50,519 nucleotides of DNA from Tistrella mobilis (GCF_039634785.1 NZ_JBBIAB010000031.1:1-50519), one strand, 5' to 3'. Shown: positions 34,184 through 43,437, counted from the first letter of the stretch. Notes: generated by a model not told the origin, from the letters alone. Translations and numbers: made by a program.

Positions 34184-35806
34184 TCAGATGGCCGTGGCGG
34201 TGGCTTCGGATGTCGCATCGAAGCGGAAATAGCCGCCGGGGGCGTAATCCGTCCCGACGGATTTATAGCGGCTTGCGGGGGCATCGAAGCCGAAATCGAG
34301 ATAGTGCAGCAGGGCGTTGCGAACCTGGGGCGTGTCGATCGTCACCGGCGGCAGCGTCAGCTCCCGCCCCGGCCGGTCATGGGCCAGATGGCGGAAAATC
34401 CGATCGCGGATGCCGATGCCTTCGGGCATGCGGATCTTGGGCCGGTCGATCATGACATCGGCAATCTCGCCGCGAAAGGCCTCGCGCAGGATCCACTTCT
34501 CCACGCCGCCGCGCAGCTTCAGGTCGAACGGCAGGGCCATCGCGAAATCGACCAGCGCCCGGTCCAGAAACGGCACCCTGCATTCCACGGAATGGGTCAT
34601 GCTGGCCCGGTCGGTGCGTTGCAGATCGGTGCGGTGCAGATTGCCCACCCGATAGGTGGTCAGGGCATAGGGGTCGGCGGCGGTGCGGAACATGTCGTAG
34701 CCGGCGAAGAGTTCGTCGGCGCCGTCACCGGCGATCGCGACCTTGAAGCCGTTGGCCCGGACGGTGGCATGCACGGCGGACATCGAGATCATGTCCGAGA
34801 TGTCGACCGGCTCGAAGAACTCGCCGTCGAAGATGGCACCCCGGATCCGCCGCGGGATCATCTCGGGCGCGAAACCGGTGACGATATGGCGGATGCCGCG
34901 CTCGGCGCAGAAGGCGCGGGCGAAGGCCAGATCCTCGCTGTCTTCGGTCCCCACCGAAAACGCGGTGACGTCGGGGTGGTGGCGGGTCGCCAGGTGCAGC
35001 AGGATGGTGCTGTCCAGCCCGCCCGAGAAGATCACCGCCAGCGGCAGGTCGGTCTGCACCTGCCGGCGGACGGCTGCATCCAGCAGGGCCCGGCAGCGGC
35101 CGACCGGGTCGGGCCCGATGACGGCCGGGTCGTGCGCCGCCTGAAAGCCGGCATAGCGGCTGATCCGGCCATCGGCCCAGACATGGCCGGGGGCAAGCTC
35201 GGTCACGCCGGCGATCAGGCCGATGAAGGCCTTGCGTTCCGACGCGAAGGCCACCCAGCCGCCGGCCGTGGCCATGTAGAGCGGTTTGATGCCCAGATGG
35301 TCGCGGGCGGCAAAACTGCTGCCGGTGGCGGGATCATGGATCACGAAGGCGAAGATGCCGTCCAGCCGGTCCACACAGGCCGGCCCCCAGGCGCCGAAGG
35401 CCGCCAGCACGGTTTCGGTGTCCGATGCGGTGCGGAAGTGATGGCCGCCGGCCTCGAGTTCCGCACGCAGCTCTTCATGGTTGTAAATTTCGCCATTCAT
35501 CACGATCAGTCGGCCGCTTGCCGGGTCGACCACCGGCTGACGGCCATGGGCGCGGTCGACGATCGCCAGCCGGTTGGTGCCCATGGCGCCGCCCGCGCCC
35601 TGCGCCTCCCGGCCCTGCGCGCGCCGGCCCTGCACGCGCCGGCCCTGCGCACGTCGGACTGGCAGCAGCAGATGTTCGGCGAAGTTCCAGCTGTCGCCCC
35701 GATGGCGCAGCGCGCCCAGCATGCGCATCAGCGCCGCCGCCGGATCGACCGGCGGCGGCAGGTCGGGGGTGGCCGCCAGCGGCAGGATGGCTGCAATACC
35801 GCACAT
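34184..35806 (-). CDS. Glutamine-hydrolysing asparagine synthetase-like amidotransferase
   Basis: 540 residues from MCGI. The N-terminal glutaminase keeps the nucleophile Cys2, HRGD (36-38), RLAIVD and NGEIYNHEEL (104-112). The synthetase half has the pyrophosphate loop FSGGLDSTILL (about 262-272) and AIAGDGADELFAGYDMF. It should transfer glutamine ammonia to an adenylated carboxylate. Residues 51-70 are four copies of a five-residue unit (RRAQG type), an insertion between the two glutaminase motifs. The gene starts four bases after the methyltransferase stop and precedes a LysE exporter. This context suggests a dedicated amidation in a small-metabolite pathway rather than housekeeping asparagine synthesis, but the latter is not excluded. 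Confidence 0.9.
   Translation of the reverse strand: MCGIAAILPLAATPDLPPPVDPAAALMRMLGALRHRGDSWNFAEHLLLPVRRAQGRRVQGRRAQGREAQGAGGAMGTNRLAIVDRAHGRQPVVDPASGRLIVMNGEIYNHEELRAELEAGGHHFRTASDTETVLAAFGAWGPACVDRLDGIFAFVIHDPATGSSFAARDHLGIKPLYMATAGGWVAFASERKAFIGLIAGVTELAPGHVWADGRISRYAGFQAAHDPAVIGPDPVGRCRALLDAAVRRQVQTDLPLAVIFSGGLDSTILLHLATRHHPDVTAFSVGTEDSEDLAFARAFCAERGIRHIVTGFAPEMIPRRIRGAIFDGEFFEPVDISDMISMSAVHATVRANGFKVAIAGDGADELFAGYDMFRTAADPYALTTYRVGNLHRTDLQRTDRASMTHSVECRVPFLDRALVDFAMALPFDLKLRGGVEKWILREAFRGEIADVMIDRPKIRMPEGIGIRDRIFRHLAHDRPGRELTLPPVTIDTPQVRNALLHYLDFGFDAPASRYKSVGTDYAPGGYFRFDATSEATATAI
35597..35656. repeat. Four tandem 15-bp repeats inside the amidotransferase gene
   Basis: Four in-frame 15-base units (plus-strand form close to CGGCCCTGCGCGCGC) encode REAQG, RRAQG, RRVQG and RRAQG within the glutaminase domain. 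Repeat number could vary without frameshift. Confidence 0.8.
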
Positions 35807-35810
35807 GGGC

Positions 35811-36836
35811 TCAGTCTCCTTCGCCGCCAGGCATGCTGCGGGTGCCGATGGCGACCAGCGCCGTGCGCGCCAGCCGCGCCGTCCAGCCATGGGCGGAGGG
35901 TGCAACCCGGATCGCGCCCAGCGTGTCGGGCAGGGCGGCGGCAATCCGGGCGCGGCGGCTGGCCGGCGTGTCGCCCGCACCCACCAGATCGTACATCCGG
36001 TCCAGATGGTCGAGCAGGGCATCGCGCGCCGCTGCGGCGTCGGCACCGTGCAGGGTGAAGGGGTCGTCGATATCCATCACCCGCACGTCGCGGAAGCCGG
36101 CCGCGGTCAGCAGGCCGAACATTTCGCTTCGGGTGAAATGGCGGTGGGGATGGCCGGTGCGCGACCAGGGATGAACCACCCGGTCGAACCAGCGGGCGGT
36201 GCTGCCGCCGGTTTCAAAATCATGCAGCACCAGCCGGCCGCCCGGGCGCAGGGTCCGGAAGGCCTCGGCCACGGCCGTGGGGCGGTCGTCGTCGCTCAGA
36301 TGATGGCTGCCATAGGCGATCAGCACGCCGTCGAGCGCCCGGTCGCGGATCAGGCTGTGGGTGGCCGACTGGCGCAGCGCCGGCAGGCCGCGGGCCAGGC
36401 AGGCCTCCACCATCAGCCGCGACAGATCGGCCGACAGGATCACCGGTCCGGGTGCATCCAGCCCGGCTGCGAAGCGGGCCAGCGTCCCGTCGCCGCCCAG
36501 CACGTCCAGCAGCAGGGTGTCCGGCCCCGGGATCCGGTCAAAGCCCGGCGAAAACAGGCGGAGCAGGGCCGCCATGCCCGGCGCGCGGTTGTCGGTGGCG
36601 CGCTGGGCCTGGTTATAGGCGGCACCGCGGCCGCCGGCGCCGGTTTCTTCGAATTCCCACGAGACCAGGTTCATCGCAGCCACCGCATCGCCAAGGGCCG
36701 AGGGGGTGGTGCGGGCCGGATCCAGCAGCCGGTCGAGCACGGGATGCCGGCTGCGGAGCCTCTCCAGCGCCTGGACGGCAGGCAGATCGTTCAGATAGAG
36801 CGGTTCGGCTATGACGGACTGATCGAAGGCCAGCAT
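35811..36836 (-). CDS. Class I SAM-dependent methyltransferase
   Basis: 341 residues. The SAM-binding core is TLLLDVLGGDGTLARFAAG (motif I; about residues 145-163). Motif II is ILSADLSRLMVEACLARG, DGVLIAYGSHHLSD is post-motif II, and RPGGRLVLHDFE is motif III. The N-terminal 130 residues are family-specific and helical, as in small-molecule O- or N-methyltransferases. First gene of a minus-strand unit with the amidotransferase (4-base gap) and LysE. Its substrate is unknown. Confidence 0.85.
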   Translation of the reverse strand: MLAFDQSVIAEPLYLNDLPAVQALERLRSRHPVLDRLLDPARTTPSALGDAVAAMNLVSWEFEETGAGGRGAAYNQAQRATDNRAPGMAALLRLFSPGFDRIPGPDTLLLDVLGGDGTLARFAAGLDAPGPVILSADLSRLMVEACLARGLPALRQSATHSLIRDRALDGVLIAYGSHHLSDDDRPTAVAEAFRTLRPGGRLVLHDFETGGSTARWFDRVVHPWSRTGHPHRHFTRSEMFGLLTAAGFRDVRVMDIDDPFTLHGADAAAARDALLDHLDRMYDLVGAGDTPASRRARIAAALPDTLGAIRVAPSAHGWTARLARTALVAIGTRSMPGGEGD

Positions 36837-36877
36837 CGCGACACCATGTCGGTGACGGACGGCGTGGGGAGCCGCGG

Positions 36878-36901
36878 TCCGGAGATGAATTGATCTCCGG
36901 A
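36878..36901. promoter_or_regulatory. 24-bp inverted repeat upstream of the methyltransferase
   Basis: TCCGGAGAT-gaattg-ATCTCCGGA, perfect 9-base arms, 42 bases before the methyltransferase start and 51 bases past the lysR stop. No T-run follows on either strand, so an operator is likelier than a terminator. Confidence 0.5.
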
Positions 36902-36951
36902 TGCTGTACCGTTTTCAACTTTTGATCAATATGGATTCAAAGATAGAAACG

Positions 36952-37881
36952 TTATGCGGAATATCCCCGGTCATCGAACCGGTCCCAGGCCGGCACCCCG
37001 GCGAAACGGGCGACCAGGAAGTCGATCAGCAGCCGCGACTTCGCCGCCAGATAGCGGTTGGGGGCATAGAGCGCGAAGATGTCGAGCGATGTGGGCGGAT
37101 GGTCGGGCAGCACCACCGCCAGCCGGCCGGCGGCGATATCGGGGCCGGTGATGAAGCTGGGCAGCGCGGTGATCCCGTTGCCGGCAACCGCCGCCGCGCG
37201 CAGCACCTCGCCATTGTTGCAGCACATGGTGGCGTTGAGATCGGCGCGGATCGTGCCGCCGTCGGGGGTGGTGAGGGCCCATTTCTGAAGGCTGGTGCTG
37301 TGGCCATAGACCAGGCAGCGATGCCGGGCCAGATCCTCAGGGGTTTCGGGGGTGCCATGGGCGGCCAGATAGCCGGGGGCGGCGACCAGCAGCCGGCGGC
37401 AGGGGGCCAGCCTGCGGGCGATCAGGCTCGAATCCTCCAGCTGGCCGATGCGGATGGTGACGTCGACCCCTTCCTCCAGCGGGTTCACGAACCGGTCCGA
37501 CAGCACCATCTCGACCTTCAGATCGGGCCAGAGCCCGGCGAAATCGGCGATCGCATCGCCCAGATGCAGGGTGCCGAACGACATGGGGGCGTTCAGCTTC
37601 AGCGTGCCGCGCGGCTGGTCGTGCAGCTGCGCCACCTGCAGCTCGGTCTCGTCGATCGCGGCCAGGATGTCCAGGCAGCGTTCGTAATAGGCCCGGCCGG
37701 CATGGGTGGGGCTCACCCTGCGGGTGGTGCGGTCCAGAAGCCGGGCACCCAGCAGATGTTCAAGCTCTGCCACCGCCTTGCTGACGGCGGATCGGGTGAG
37801 GCCCAGCTTGCGCCCGGCCTCGGCGAAACTGCCGGTCGTCACCACCCTGGTGAAGGCCTGCATCGCATCCAGCTTGTCCAT
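36952..37881 (-). CDS. LysR-family transcriptional regulator
   Basis: 309 residues from MDKLDAMQAF. Winged HTH FAEAGRKLGLTRSAVSKAVAELEHLLGARLLDRTTRRVSPT (in parts; about residues 19-58), followed by a periplasmic-binding-like effector domain (GTLKLNAPMSFG, RLLVAAPGYLAAHG). It belongs to the AaeR/CrgA-type branch with PTHAG after the wing. It is on the same strand between the ABC ATPase and the methyltransferase operon. Either could be its target. Confidence 0.92.
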   Translation of the reverse strand: MDKLDAMQAFTRVVTTGSFAEAGRKLGLTRSAVSKAVAELEHLLGARLLDRTTRRVSPTHAGRAYYERCLDILAAIDETELQVAQLHDQPRGTLKLNAPMSFGTLHLGDAIADFAGLWPDLKVEMVLSDRFVNPLEEGVDVTIRIGQLEDSSLIARRLAPCRRLLVAAPGYLAAHGTPETPEDLARHRCLVYGHSTSLQKWALTTPDGGTIRADLNATMCCNNGEVLRAAAVAGNGITALPSFITGPDIAAGRLAVVLPDHPPTSLDIFALYAPNRYLAAKSRLLIDFLVARFAGVPAWDRFDDRGYSA

Positions 37882-37947
37882 GAAGGCCCTCGTCCGCCTG
37901 ATCCCTCCCCATGGCATAGCATTTCGGGGGCCGCCCCGGCGAGCGGA

Positions 37948-38742
37948 TCAGCCCATGCCGAGCAGATGATAGATGCGTTTGGTATAGGCGCCGAATTCCG
38001 GCGTCGCCTTCATGTCCAGGGTCCGCGGATGGGGCAGGTCGATCGGGAAATGATCGGCCATCCGCGCGGGGCCGGCGGTCAGCACTGCGCATTGCGAGCC
38101 CAGGAACACCGCTTCCTGGATCGAATGGGTCACGAAGATGATGGTCTTGCGGCTCTCGCCCCAGATCCGCAGCATCTCCAGATTCATCTTCTCGCGGGTC
38201 AGTGCGTCCAGCGCACCGAAGGGTTCGTCCATCAGGATCAGCTTGGGGTCGTGGACCAGCGCCCGGGCGATGGCCGCGCGCTGCTGCATGCCGCCCGACA
38301 GCTCGTAGGGGTATTTGGTCTCGAAGCCCGACAGGCCGACCATGGCCAGCAGCTCGCGTGCCCGCGCCTCGGCCTCGCGCCGGGGCAGGCCCAGGATCTG
38401 CGCCGGCAGGATCACGTTCTGCAGGATGGTGCGCCATTTCAGCAGCAGGGCCTGCTGGAACACCATGCCGACATCGCGGCCGGGGGTGAAGGCAGAGCTG
38501 GCGTTGCCGATGCGGACCTCGCCCTCTTCGGCATCATGCAGCCCCGCCAGGATCTTGAGCAGGGTGCTCTTGCCGCAGCCCGAGGGGCCGACCAGCGAGA
38601 CCATCTCGCCCTCGTTCACATCCATGGTCACATCCGACACCGCAACGAATTCGCGGGTGCCGGTGCGATAGACCTTGCGCACGCCCTTCAGCCGGATCAG
38701 CGGCTCGGGCGTGGTGTCGATGCGGGCGGCATTCAGGGTCAT
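37948..38742 (-). CDS. ABC transporter ATP-binding protein (taurine/nitrate type)
   Basis: 264 residues from ATG 38742, overlapping the DHDPS-family stop by four bases. Walker A GPSGCGKST, Q-loop MVFQQALLLKWRT, ABC signature ELSGGMQQRAAIARAL, Walker B LILMDEPFGALD, H-loop IFVTHSIQEAVFL. It powers the importer whose permease is at 41778 and whose binding protein is at 43596. Last gene of a five-gene minus-strand unit. Confidence 0.92.
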   Translation of the reverse strand: MTLNAARIDTTPEPLIRLKGVRKVYRTGTREFVAVSDVTMDVNEGEMVSLVGPSGCGKSTLLKILAGLHDAEEGEVRIGNASSAFTPGRDVGMVFQQALLLKWRTILQNVILPAQILGLPRREAEARARELLAMVGLSGFETKYPYELSGGMQQRAAIARALVHDPKLILMDEPFGALDALTREKMNLEMLRIWGESRKTIIFVTHSIQEAVFLGSQCAVLTAGPARMADHFPIDLPHPRTLDMKATPEFGAYTKRIYHLLGMG

Positions 38743-39800
38743 GACAGCCAGCGCTCCAGGTTTTCGGCCACGAAGGCGTCGTCGGACAGATCGGCATGCA
38801 TCCGGCACACCCGGTCGAGTTCCGCCGCCTGGCCCGGGCTCAGCCCTTCTTCCGGATCCAGGCACCAGATGCCCTCCAGCAGGCCCTGGCGGCGCAGGAT
38901 CTCGTGACAGCCGGCGATGCAGCCGTGGAAATCATTCGCGACGTCGAAGAAGGCGGCGTTGCAGTCGGTGACGCGCGAATCGAGCGCCAGCAGATCGGCC
39001 GGCACGTCGCCGCCACCTGCTGCCGCCTTCAGCCGCTCCAGCATCAGGACCGCCTGTCTTGTCCAGACCGACCAGTGGCCGAGCAGCCCGCCGCGGAAGC
39101 GCAGCGTCACGGGTGCCCCATCCCGCATCACCGTGAACGGGGTCAGCAGGTCGAGCACGATATGGTCGTCATTGCCGGTATAGAGCGTCACCCGATCTTC
39201 CGCCCGCGCCGCGACCACGCCGCGGATGACGTCGAGCGTGCGATAGCGGTTGAAGGGGGCGACCTTGATCGCGATGACATTGTCGATCGCCGCGAACCGC
39301 GACCAGAAATCGGCATCCAGCGACATTCCGCCGACCGCAGGTTGCAGGTAGAAGCCGATCAGCGGGATCTCTTCCGCAACCCGGGCGCAATGGGCGATCA
39401 GCGCGTCGGTGTCCTGGCCCGCCATCGCCGCCAGGCTCAGCAGCCCGGCGTGATAGCCGAGGCCCACTGCCGTCTGCGCCTCGGCCACCGCCTGATCGGT
39501 GGGGCCGGCCAGGCCCGCCACCATCACCAGCGGCCGGTCGGTCCAGGCCTTTGCATCGGCCATGGCGGCACCCAGCACCGGTTCGTACAGCCCCACCTGG
39601 CGGATCGCGAACTGGGTGGTGTGCACGCCGACCGCCAGCCCGCCGACACCGGCATCGACGTAATAGCGGGTCAACGCCCGCTGGCGGCGCCGGTCGAAAC
39701 GCCGGTCCCGGTCCAGCGCCAGTGGATGGGCGGGGATCGCGGTGCCGGTCCGGATCCGCTCCAGGATCTCCGGCGGCAGGGTCGAGCGGTGCAGGGTCAT
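38739..39800 (-). CDS. Dihydrodipicolinate synthase (DapA/NAL)-family lyase
   Basis: 353 residues from ATG 39800 behind GGAAGGAAAA. TIM barrel with GGLAVGVHTTQFA (GxTT-like loop), Tyr151 in IGFYLQPA and the Schiff-base Lys179 in VIAIKVAPFNRY. Both catalytic residues are conserved, so an active class I aldolase/lyase is expected. It is longer than DapA (about 290) because of a C-terminal helical tail (DLLALDSRVTDCNAAFFDVANDFHGCIAGC, split here). It is not the lysine enzyme given its context with an ABC importer and a NAD-dependent epimerase, and more likely cleaves a keto-acid from an imported compound. Confidence 0.85.
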   Translation of the reverse strand: MTLHRSTLPPEILERIRTGTAIPAHPLALDRDRRFDRRRQRALTRYYVDAGVGGLAVGVHTTQFAIRQVGLYEPVLGAAMADAKAWTDRPLVMVAGLAGPTDQAVAEAQTAVGLGYHAGLLSLAAMAGQDTDALIAHCARVAEEIPLIGFYLQPAVGGMSLDADFWSRFAAIDNVIAIKVAPFNRYRTLDVIRGVVAARAEDRVTLYTGNDDHIVLDLLTPFTVMRDGAPVTLRFRGGLLGHWSVWTRQAVLMLERLKAAAGGGDVPADLLALDSRVTDCNAAFFDVANDFHGCIAGCHEILRRQGLLEGIWCLDPEEGLSPGQAAELDRVCRMHADLSDDAFVAENLERWLS

Positions 39801-39829
39801 CGGGTGTTTTCCTTCCGACGAAGTTTCCC

Positions 39830-39859
39830 ATGACCACCATCGTTCACGATGGTGGTCAT
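39830..39859. promoter_or_regulatory. 30-bp perfect palindrome upstream of the DHDPS-family gene
   Basis: ATGACCACCATCG-TTCA-CGATGGTGGTCAT has 13-base perfect arms and lies 29 bases upstream of the DHDPS-family ATG, in the only gap of the ABC operon. No T-run follows, so it is more likely an operator or an mRNA processing hairpin than a terminator. Confidence 0.6.
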
Positions 39860-39926
39860 AAGCCGCCATTGAGGCGGCGGTCAAGGGCGCGGCAGCGCCC
39901 GCCCGACGAGGGGCTGACAGGACTCG

Positions 39927-40751
39927 CTACCCGAATTCGGGGCCGGCGGCGGCATAAAGATGAGCGGGGGTGCCAAGCGGTGTTGCCTGGGCCAGCGCCA
40001 TACGCAGGAACGGGCGGCGGGGCGTGAAGCCGCGGTCCCGCAGCTGGTCGGTGAGGCCGGCATGATGGTCGGCAAGATCGATGATCACCGGGCCCGAGAC
40101 GGCTGCGATCGCCGCCTCGATCAGCCGCGCTGCGGTGCTTTCGTCCTCGGCGACCACCGGCCCGATCTGGGTGGCGACCCGGCCGGGGCGGCCCAGGGCG
40201 AAGCCGCCGCCGGTGTCCGCGATCAGCGCCGGGGCGCCGCTCGTGGCAAGCCGGGCCAGCAGCTCCGGGCGGGGGGCGCCAAGGGCCGCGGCATCGGCCC
40301 CGGCGATCCGCGGCAGGTCGGCGGGGCCGACGCTGCGCACGCCCCCGGCCGCCTGGTCGCCGCCGGTGCCGTCCCATCGGGTCAGGCCGAACCAGGGCAG
40401 GAAGCCGAGCGGGCGGTAGACCCGTTCCCCTGCCGGCGTTGCATCCAGCACCGGCAGCAGGCCCCGTGCGCGGCAATGGTCCAGGCAGACCTTCAGGATC
40501 TGCGTGCCGAGCCCGCCGCCCCGCCGGTCGTCCCGGACCAGCACCATGCCGATCCAGGCGACCTTTGGCCCATGGGCGATCACCGCGCCGGTTGCGACCG
40601 GTCTTCCGCCCTCGGTGATGCCGAAGACGGTGCCCGACCGGAAGAAGGTCATCCAGTCGGCCGCGGTCTGGTTCCAGCCGGCCGCGGTCGAGAGCGCCCG
40701 GCAGTCATCAAGGGCGTCGGGCGTAAGCGGCGCCGGCTCAGTAGGTGCCAT
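39927..40751 (-). CDS. GNAT-family acetyltransferase, two-domain
   Basis: 274 residues. The N-terminal GNAT core has [34 protein letters not shown] (acetyl-CoA loop RRGGGLGT; about 64-98) and [12 protein letters not shown]. The C-terminal half (about 140-274) looks like a second degenerate GNAT/SCP2-like domain. The gene overlaps the epimerase by 14 bases. The substrate is unknown. Linkage suggests modification of an intermediate from the imported compound. Confidence 0.8.
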   Translation of the reverse strand: MAPTEPAPLTPDALDDCRALSTAAGWNQTAADWMTFFRSGTVFGITEGGRPVATGAVIAHGPKVAWIGMVLVRDDRRGGGLGTQILKVCLDHCRARGLLPVLDATPAGERVYRPLGFLPWFGLTRWDGTGGDQAAGGVRSVGPADLPRIAGADAAALGAPRPELLARLATSGAPALIADTGGGFALGRPGRVATQIGPVVAEDESTAARLIEAAIAAVSGPVIIDLADHHAGLTDQLRDRGFTPRRPFLRMALAQATPLGTPAHLYAAAGPEFG

Positions 40752-41781
40752 CCCGCACCTCGAACCGGGTCGGCTTGCCGAAGGCCGGCCGTTCCGCCGC
40801 CACCCAGTCCGCCACCCAGTCGATCATCCGGTTGAGCGGCACCAGCGGGTAGCCGAACAGCCCGGCCGCCTGGGCCGTGTTGGTCAGCCAGGCGGTCGGC
40901 GCCTCGATGCCGGTGATCACCGCCTCGCGGCCCAGCCGTTCGGCGAAGGTGCGCGCCAGCCAGCGCACCGCGATCGTCTCGGGCCCCGAGACGTTGATCG
41001 GGCTGGTCGGATCGGTGCAATGGGCCAGGCAGCGCAGCGCCTGGGCATTGGCATCGCCCTGCCAGATGACGTTGACATGGCCCATGGTCACGTCGACCGG
41101 CTCGCCGTCGCGGACCTTGCGGGCCACGTCGAACAGCACGCCATAGCGCAGATCCACGGCATAGTTCAGCCGGAACAGCCGGCCGGGGGTGCCGTAGCGT
41201 TCCGAGAAATGGCCGAAGATCCGTTCGCGCCCGATGCACGATAAGGCGTATTCGCCGGGCGGGTTCAGGATGCTGTCTTCCGTCGAACCCTGGCTCGACA
41301 CGTCGACGAAGGGATAGACGCAGCCGGTGGAGAAGGCGACGATCCGGCTGTCGCGGAAATGCCCGGCCACCATCGACGGCACATGGACGTTCATCGCCCA
41401 GGTGAGATTGGCCGAGCCGGTGGCGCCGAACTTGCGCCCGGCCATGAACACCACATTGCGCAGCCGCGGCAGGGCGGCGATGGCGTCGGGATCCATCAGA
41501 TCGCAGGCGATGGTCTCGACGCCATGGGCCTCCAGGCTGTCGCGCAGGCCCGGTTCGCTGAACCGGGCGACGCCGATCACGCGCTTGTCGGGGGCGGCAT
41601 TGCGGGCGAGGCGGGCGAGCGTCGGGCCCATCTTGCCGCCGACGCCCAGTACCATGATGTCGCCGTCGATCGAGGCGAGGTCGGCGCCGAGCGCCCGCGA
41701 CGGGCGGGTCAGGAAGTCGTCCAGCGCCTCGGGGCCGTCGAAACGGTCGGGGAAGGCGGCGTCATCGAGCCAGACGGTCAT
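40738..41781 (-). CDS. NAD(P)-dependent epimerase/dehydratase (extended SDR)
   Basis: 347 residues. Nucleotide motif [20 protein letters not shown] (about residues 41-60), later [17 protein letters not shown] (position of the catalytic Ser/Thr) and a [15 protein letters not shown] segment in place of the usual YxxxK: the position reads Y-x4-G-R rather than a clean YxxxK. The active site may therefore be altered. It overlaps the permease (ATGA) and the GNAT gene, so it is firmly in the ABC operon. Sugar or polyol substrates are typical of the family. Confidence 0.82.
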   Translation of the reverse strand: MTVWLDDAAFPDRFDGPEALDDFLTRPSRALGADLASIDGDIMVLGVGGKMGPTLARLARNAAPDKRVIGVARFSEPGLRDSLEAHGVETIACDLMDPDAIAALPRLRNVVFMAGRKFGATGSANLTWAMNVHVPSMVAGHFRDSRIVAFSTGCVYPFVDVSSQGSTEDSILNPPGEYALSCIGRERIFGHFSERYGTPGRLFRLNYAVDLRYGVLFDVARKVRDGEPVDVTMGHVNVIWQGDANAQALRCLAHCTDPTSPINVSGPETIAVRWLARTFAERLGREAVITGIEAPTAWLTNTAQAAGLFGYPLVPLNRMIDWVADWVAAERPAFGKPTRFEVRDGTY

Positions 41782-42599
41782 TTCATCCTCGCATCCTTGG
41801 GGAGGAACAGGTGTTCGGCGGCGAGCACCGCGAGATAGAGGGCGAGGCCGAGCAGGGTCAGCATCACCACCGCCATGAACATGGCGGGCGTGTCGAGCGA
41901 GGCCTGAACCTGGATCATCAGGTAGCCGAGGCCGCGTTCCGAGGCGATGAATTCGCCCACCACCGCGCCGGCCACGGCCAGGATCGCGGCCACCTTCATG
42001 CCCGAGAACAGATAGGGCAGGGCGCCCGGCAGCTGGATGTAGCGGAAGGCCTGCCAGCGCGAGCCCTTAAGCGAGCGCACCAGGTCGAGCAGGTCGGGCT
42101 CCACTTCCTTCAGGCCGCGCGCGGTGGTCAGCAGGATCGGGAAGAAGCAGAGCAGGAAGGTGATGAGGATGTTGGTGCCGATGCCATAGCTGAACCAGAC
42201 GATCACCAGCGGGCCCAGCGCCACCTTGGGGATCATGTTCAGCGTCACCAGCAGCGGAAAGACCAGCAGGGTCAACGGCTTCGACCACGAGAAGGCGAGG
42301 GCGAGCGCCACCCCCACCACCACCGACAGTGCATAGCCGCCGAAGATCTCGGCCGCGGTGACGGCGGTATTGCCCAGCCAGTCATAGCCTTCGCCGCCGA
42401 GTGTGGCGAGGACGGCCGCCGGGGACGGCAGGATGAAGGCGGGCAGGTCTGCCAGGCGAACCGTCAGCTCCCAGAGCGCGATCGCGCCCAGATGGACGGC
42501 GACGACCACCGCCTGGCGCCGGCGTGCCGCCGCCCGTTCGGCCTTCACCTCGGCCGCCGCGCCCGCGCTGCGGGCGTCCTCCTCCACGAGGCTGGTCAT
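41778..42599 (-). CDS. ABC transporter permease (taurine/nitrate type, BPD_transp_1)
   Basis: 273 residues from ATG 42599, after a charged N-terminal stretch. Six or so helices; EAA loop around [36 protein letters not shown] (split). C-terminal [27 protein letters not shown] is typical of SsuC/TauC-like permeases. First gene of the five-gene unit, downstream of the 42721-42740 operator. Confidence 0.92.
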   Translation of the reverse strand: MTSLVEEDARSAGAAAEVKAERAAARRRQAVVVAVHLGAIALWELTVRLADLPAFILPSPAAVLATLGGEGYDWLGNTAVTAAEIFGGYALSVVVGVALALAFSWSKPLTLLVFPLLVTLNMIPKVALGPLVIVWFSYGIGTNILITFLLCFFPILLTTARGLKEVEPDLLDLVRSLKGSRWQAFRYIQLPGALPYLFSGMKVAAILAVAGAVVGEFIASERGLGYLMIQVQASLDTPAMFMAVVMLTLLGLALYLAVLAAEHLFLPKDARMK

Positions 42600-42720
42600 G
42601 ACATGGCATCCCTCTTCGAACGGCCCTGGTGAACGGGTGCCGGCCCGCGGACGGCCGGCGTCCGGTTCCCTCGGCCTCACCCTCCGGCCACAAAACAAGG
42701 CTAGGGCCGCTGGATTTCTG

Positions 42721-42740
42721 AGTCAACTAAACAGTTGACT
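42721..42740. promoter_or_regulatory. TetR operator, ABC operon side
   Basis: AGTCAACTAAACAGTTGACT, an inverted repeat with perfect 8-base arms (AGTCAACT / AGTTGACT) and a four-base centre, 121 bases before the permease ATG and five bases past the tetR stop. It matches 43438-43457 at 15 or more of 20 positions. Confidence 0.7.
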
Positions 42741-42745
42741 TAATT

Positions 42746-43420
42746 TCACCCGGTCGCGCCCGCCACCGGCCGCAGGGCCGAGAGCACGAAATCGATGACA
42801 TGGCGCCGCCGGCGAGAGACCTCGCGCGCCGAATCCAGGTTGGTATCGAAAATGGCGGAAAGGGTGTGATTGTTGGCGAAGAAGAAATAGGCAAGACCTG
42901 CGATCGAGATATAGACGTTGATCGCATCCATATCGTCGCGGAACACCCCCTCGCGGGCACCGCGGGTCAGGGTTTCCTCGATCATCACGATCAACGGCGA
43001 ATGCATCGCCTGAATCTGGGGCGAATCCTTGACATGCCGGGCCTCGTGGCGGTTCTCGTCGTTGAGCAGCGCGACCAGCTCGGGATGTTCGGCCAGATGG
43101 TCGAAGGAGAAGCCGACCAGCCGCTCCATCGCCGCCACCGCCGGCAGATCGGCCAGATGCAGGGCCTGTTCGCGTGCGCGGATTTCGCCATACACCTGTT
43201 CCAGCGCGGCGCGGAACAGGTCCTCCTTGTTGCCGAAATGATGATAAACCAACTGCTTGTTGACGCCGGCCCGCTGCGCGATCTCGTCGACCCGCGATCC
43301 GGCCAGGCCCTTGTCGGCGAATTCGGCGATCGCGGCGCCGAGCAGGGCGCGCCGTGTCGCCTCGGGATCGCGCTTCTGGCGAGCAGGACGCTTGTCGTTC
43401 ATCCGCGGGGAGTCGTTCAT
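42746..43420 (-). CDS. TetR-family regulator (RutR/YcdC-like)
   Basis: 224 residues from ATG 43420 (another ATG at 43402, and TTG 43447 would run into the operator). HTH: TRRALLGAAIAEFADKGLAGSRVDEIAQRAGVNKQLVYHHFGNKEDLF (in parts; about residues 20-66). The C-terminal domain (VALLNDENRHEARHVKDS..) is of the TetR_C_3/YcdC sort. The gene is bracketed by two related palindromes, one in its own promoter and one in the ABC-operon promoter. It should therefore autoregulate and control both the permease operon and the divergent binding-protein gene. Confidence 0.88.
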   Translation of the reverse strand: MNDSPRMNDKRPARQKRDPEATRRALLGAAIAEFADKGLAGSRVDEIAQRAGVNKQLVYHHFGNKEDLFRAALEQVYGEIRAREQALHLADLPAVAAMERLVGFSFDHLAEHPELVALLNDENRHEARHVKDSPQIQAMHSPLIVMIEETLTRGAREGVFRDDMDAINVYISIAGLAYFFFANNHTLSAIFDTNLDSAREVSRRRRHVIDFVLSALRPVAGATG

Positions 43421-43437
43421 CGGGGCCACTTCCAAAT

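Noticed and set aside
32626-35806. Beta-lactam biosynthesis (IPNS-like oxygenase plus AsnB-like beta-lactam synthetase)
   Set aside because: Beta-lactam synthetases lack the glutaminase Cys2, which is present here, and no other beta-lactam genes are near. The IPNS-like fold is shared by many unrelated oxygenases.
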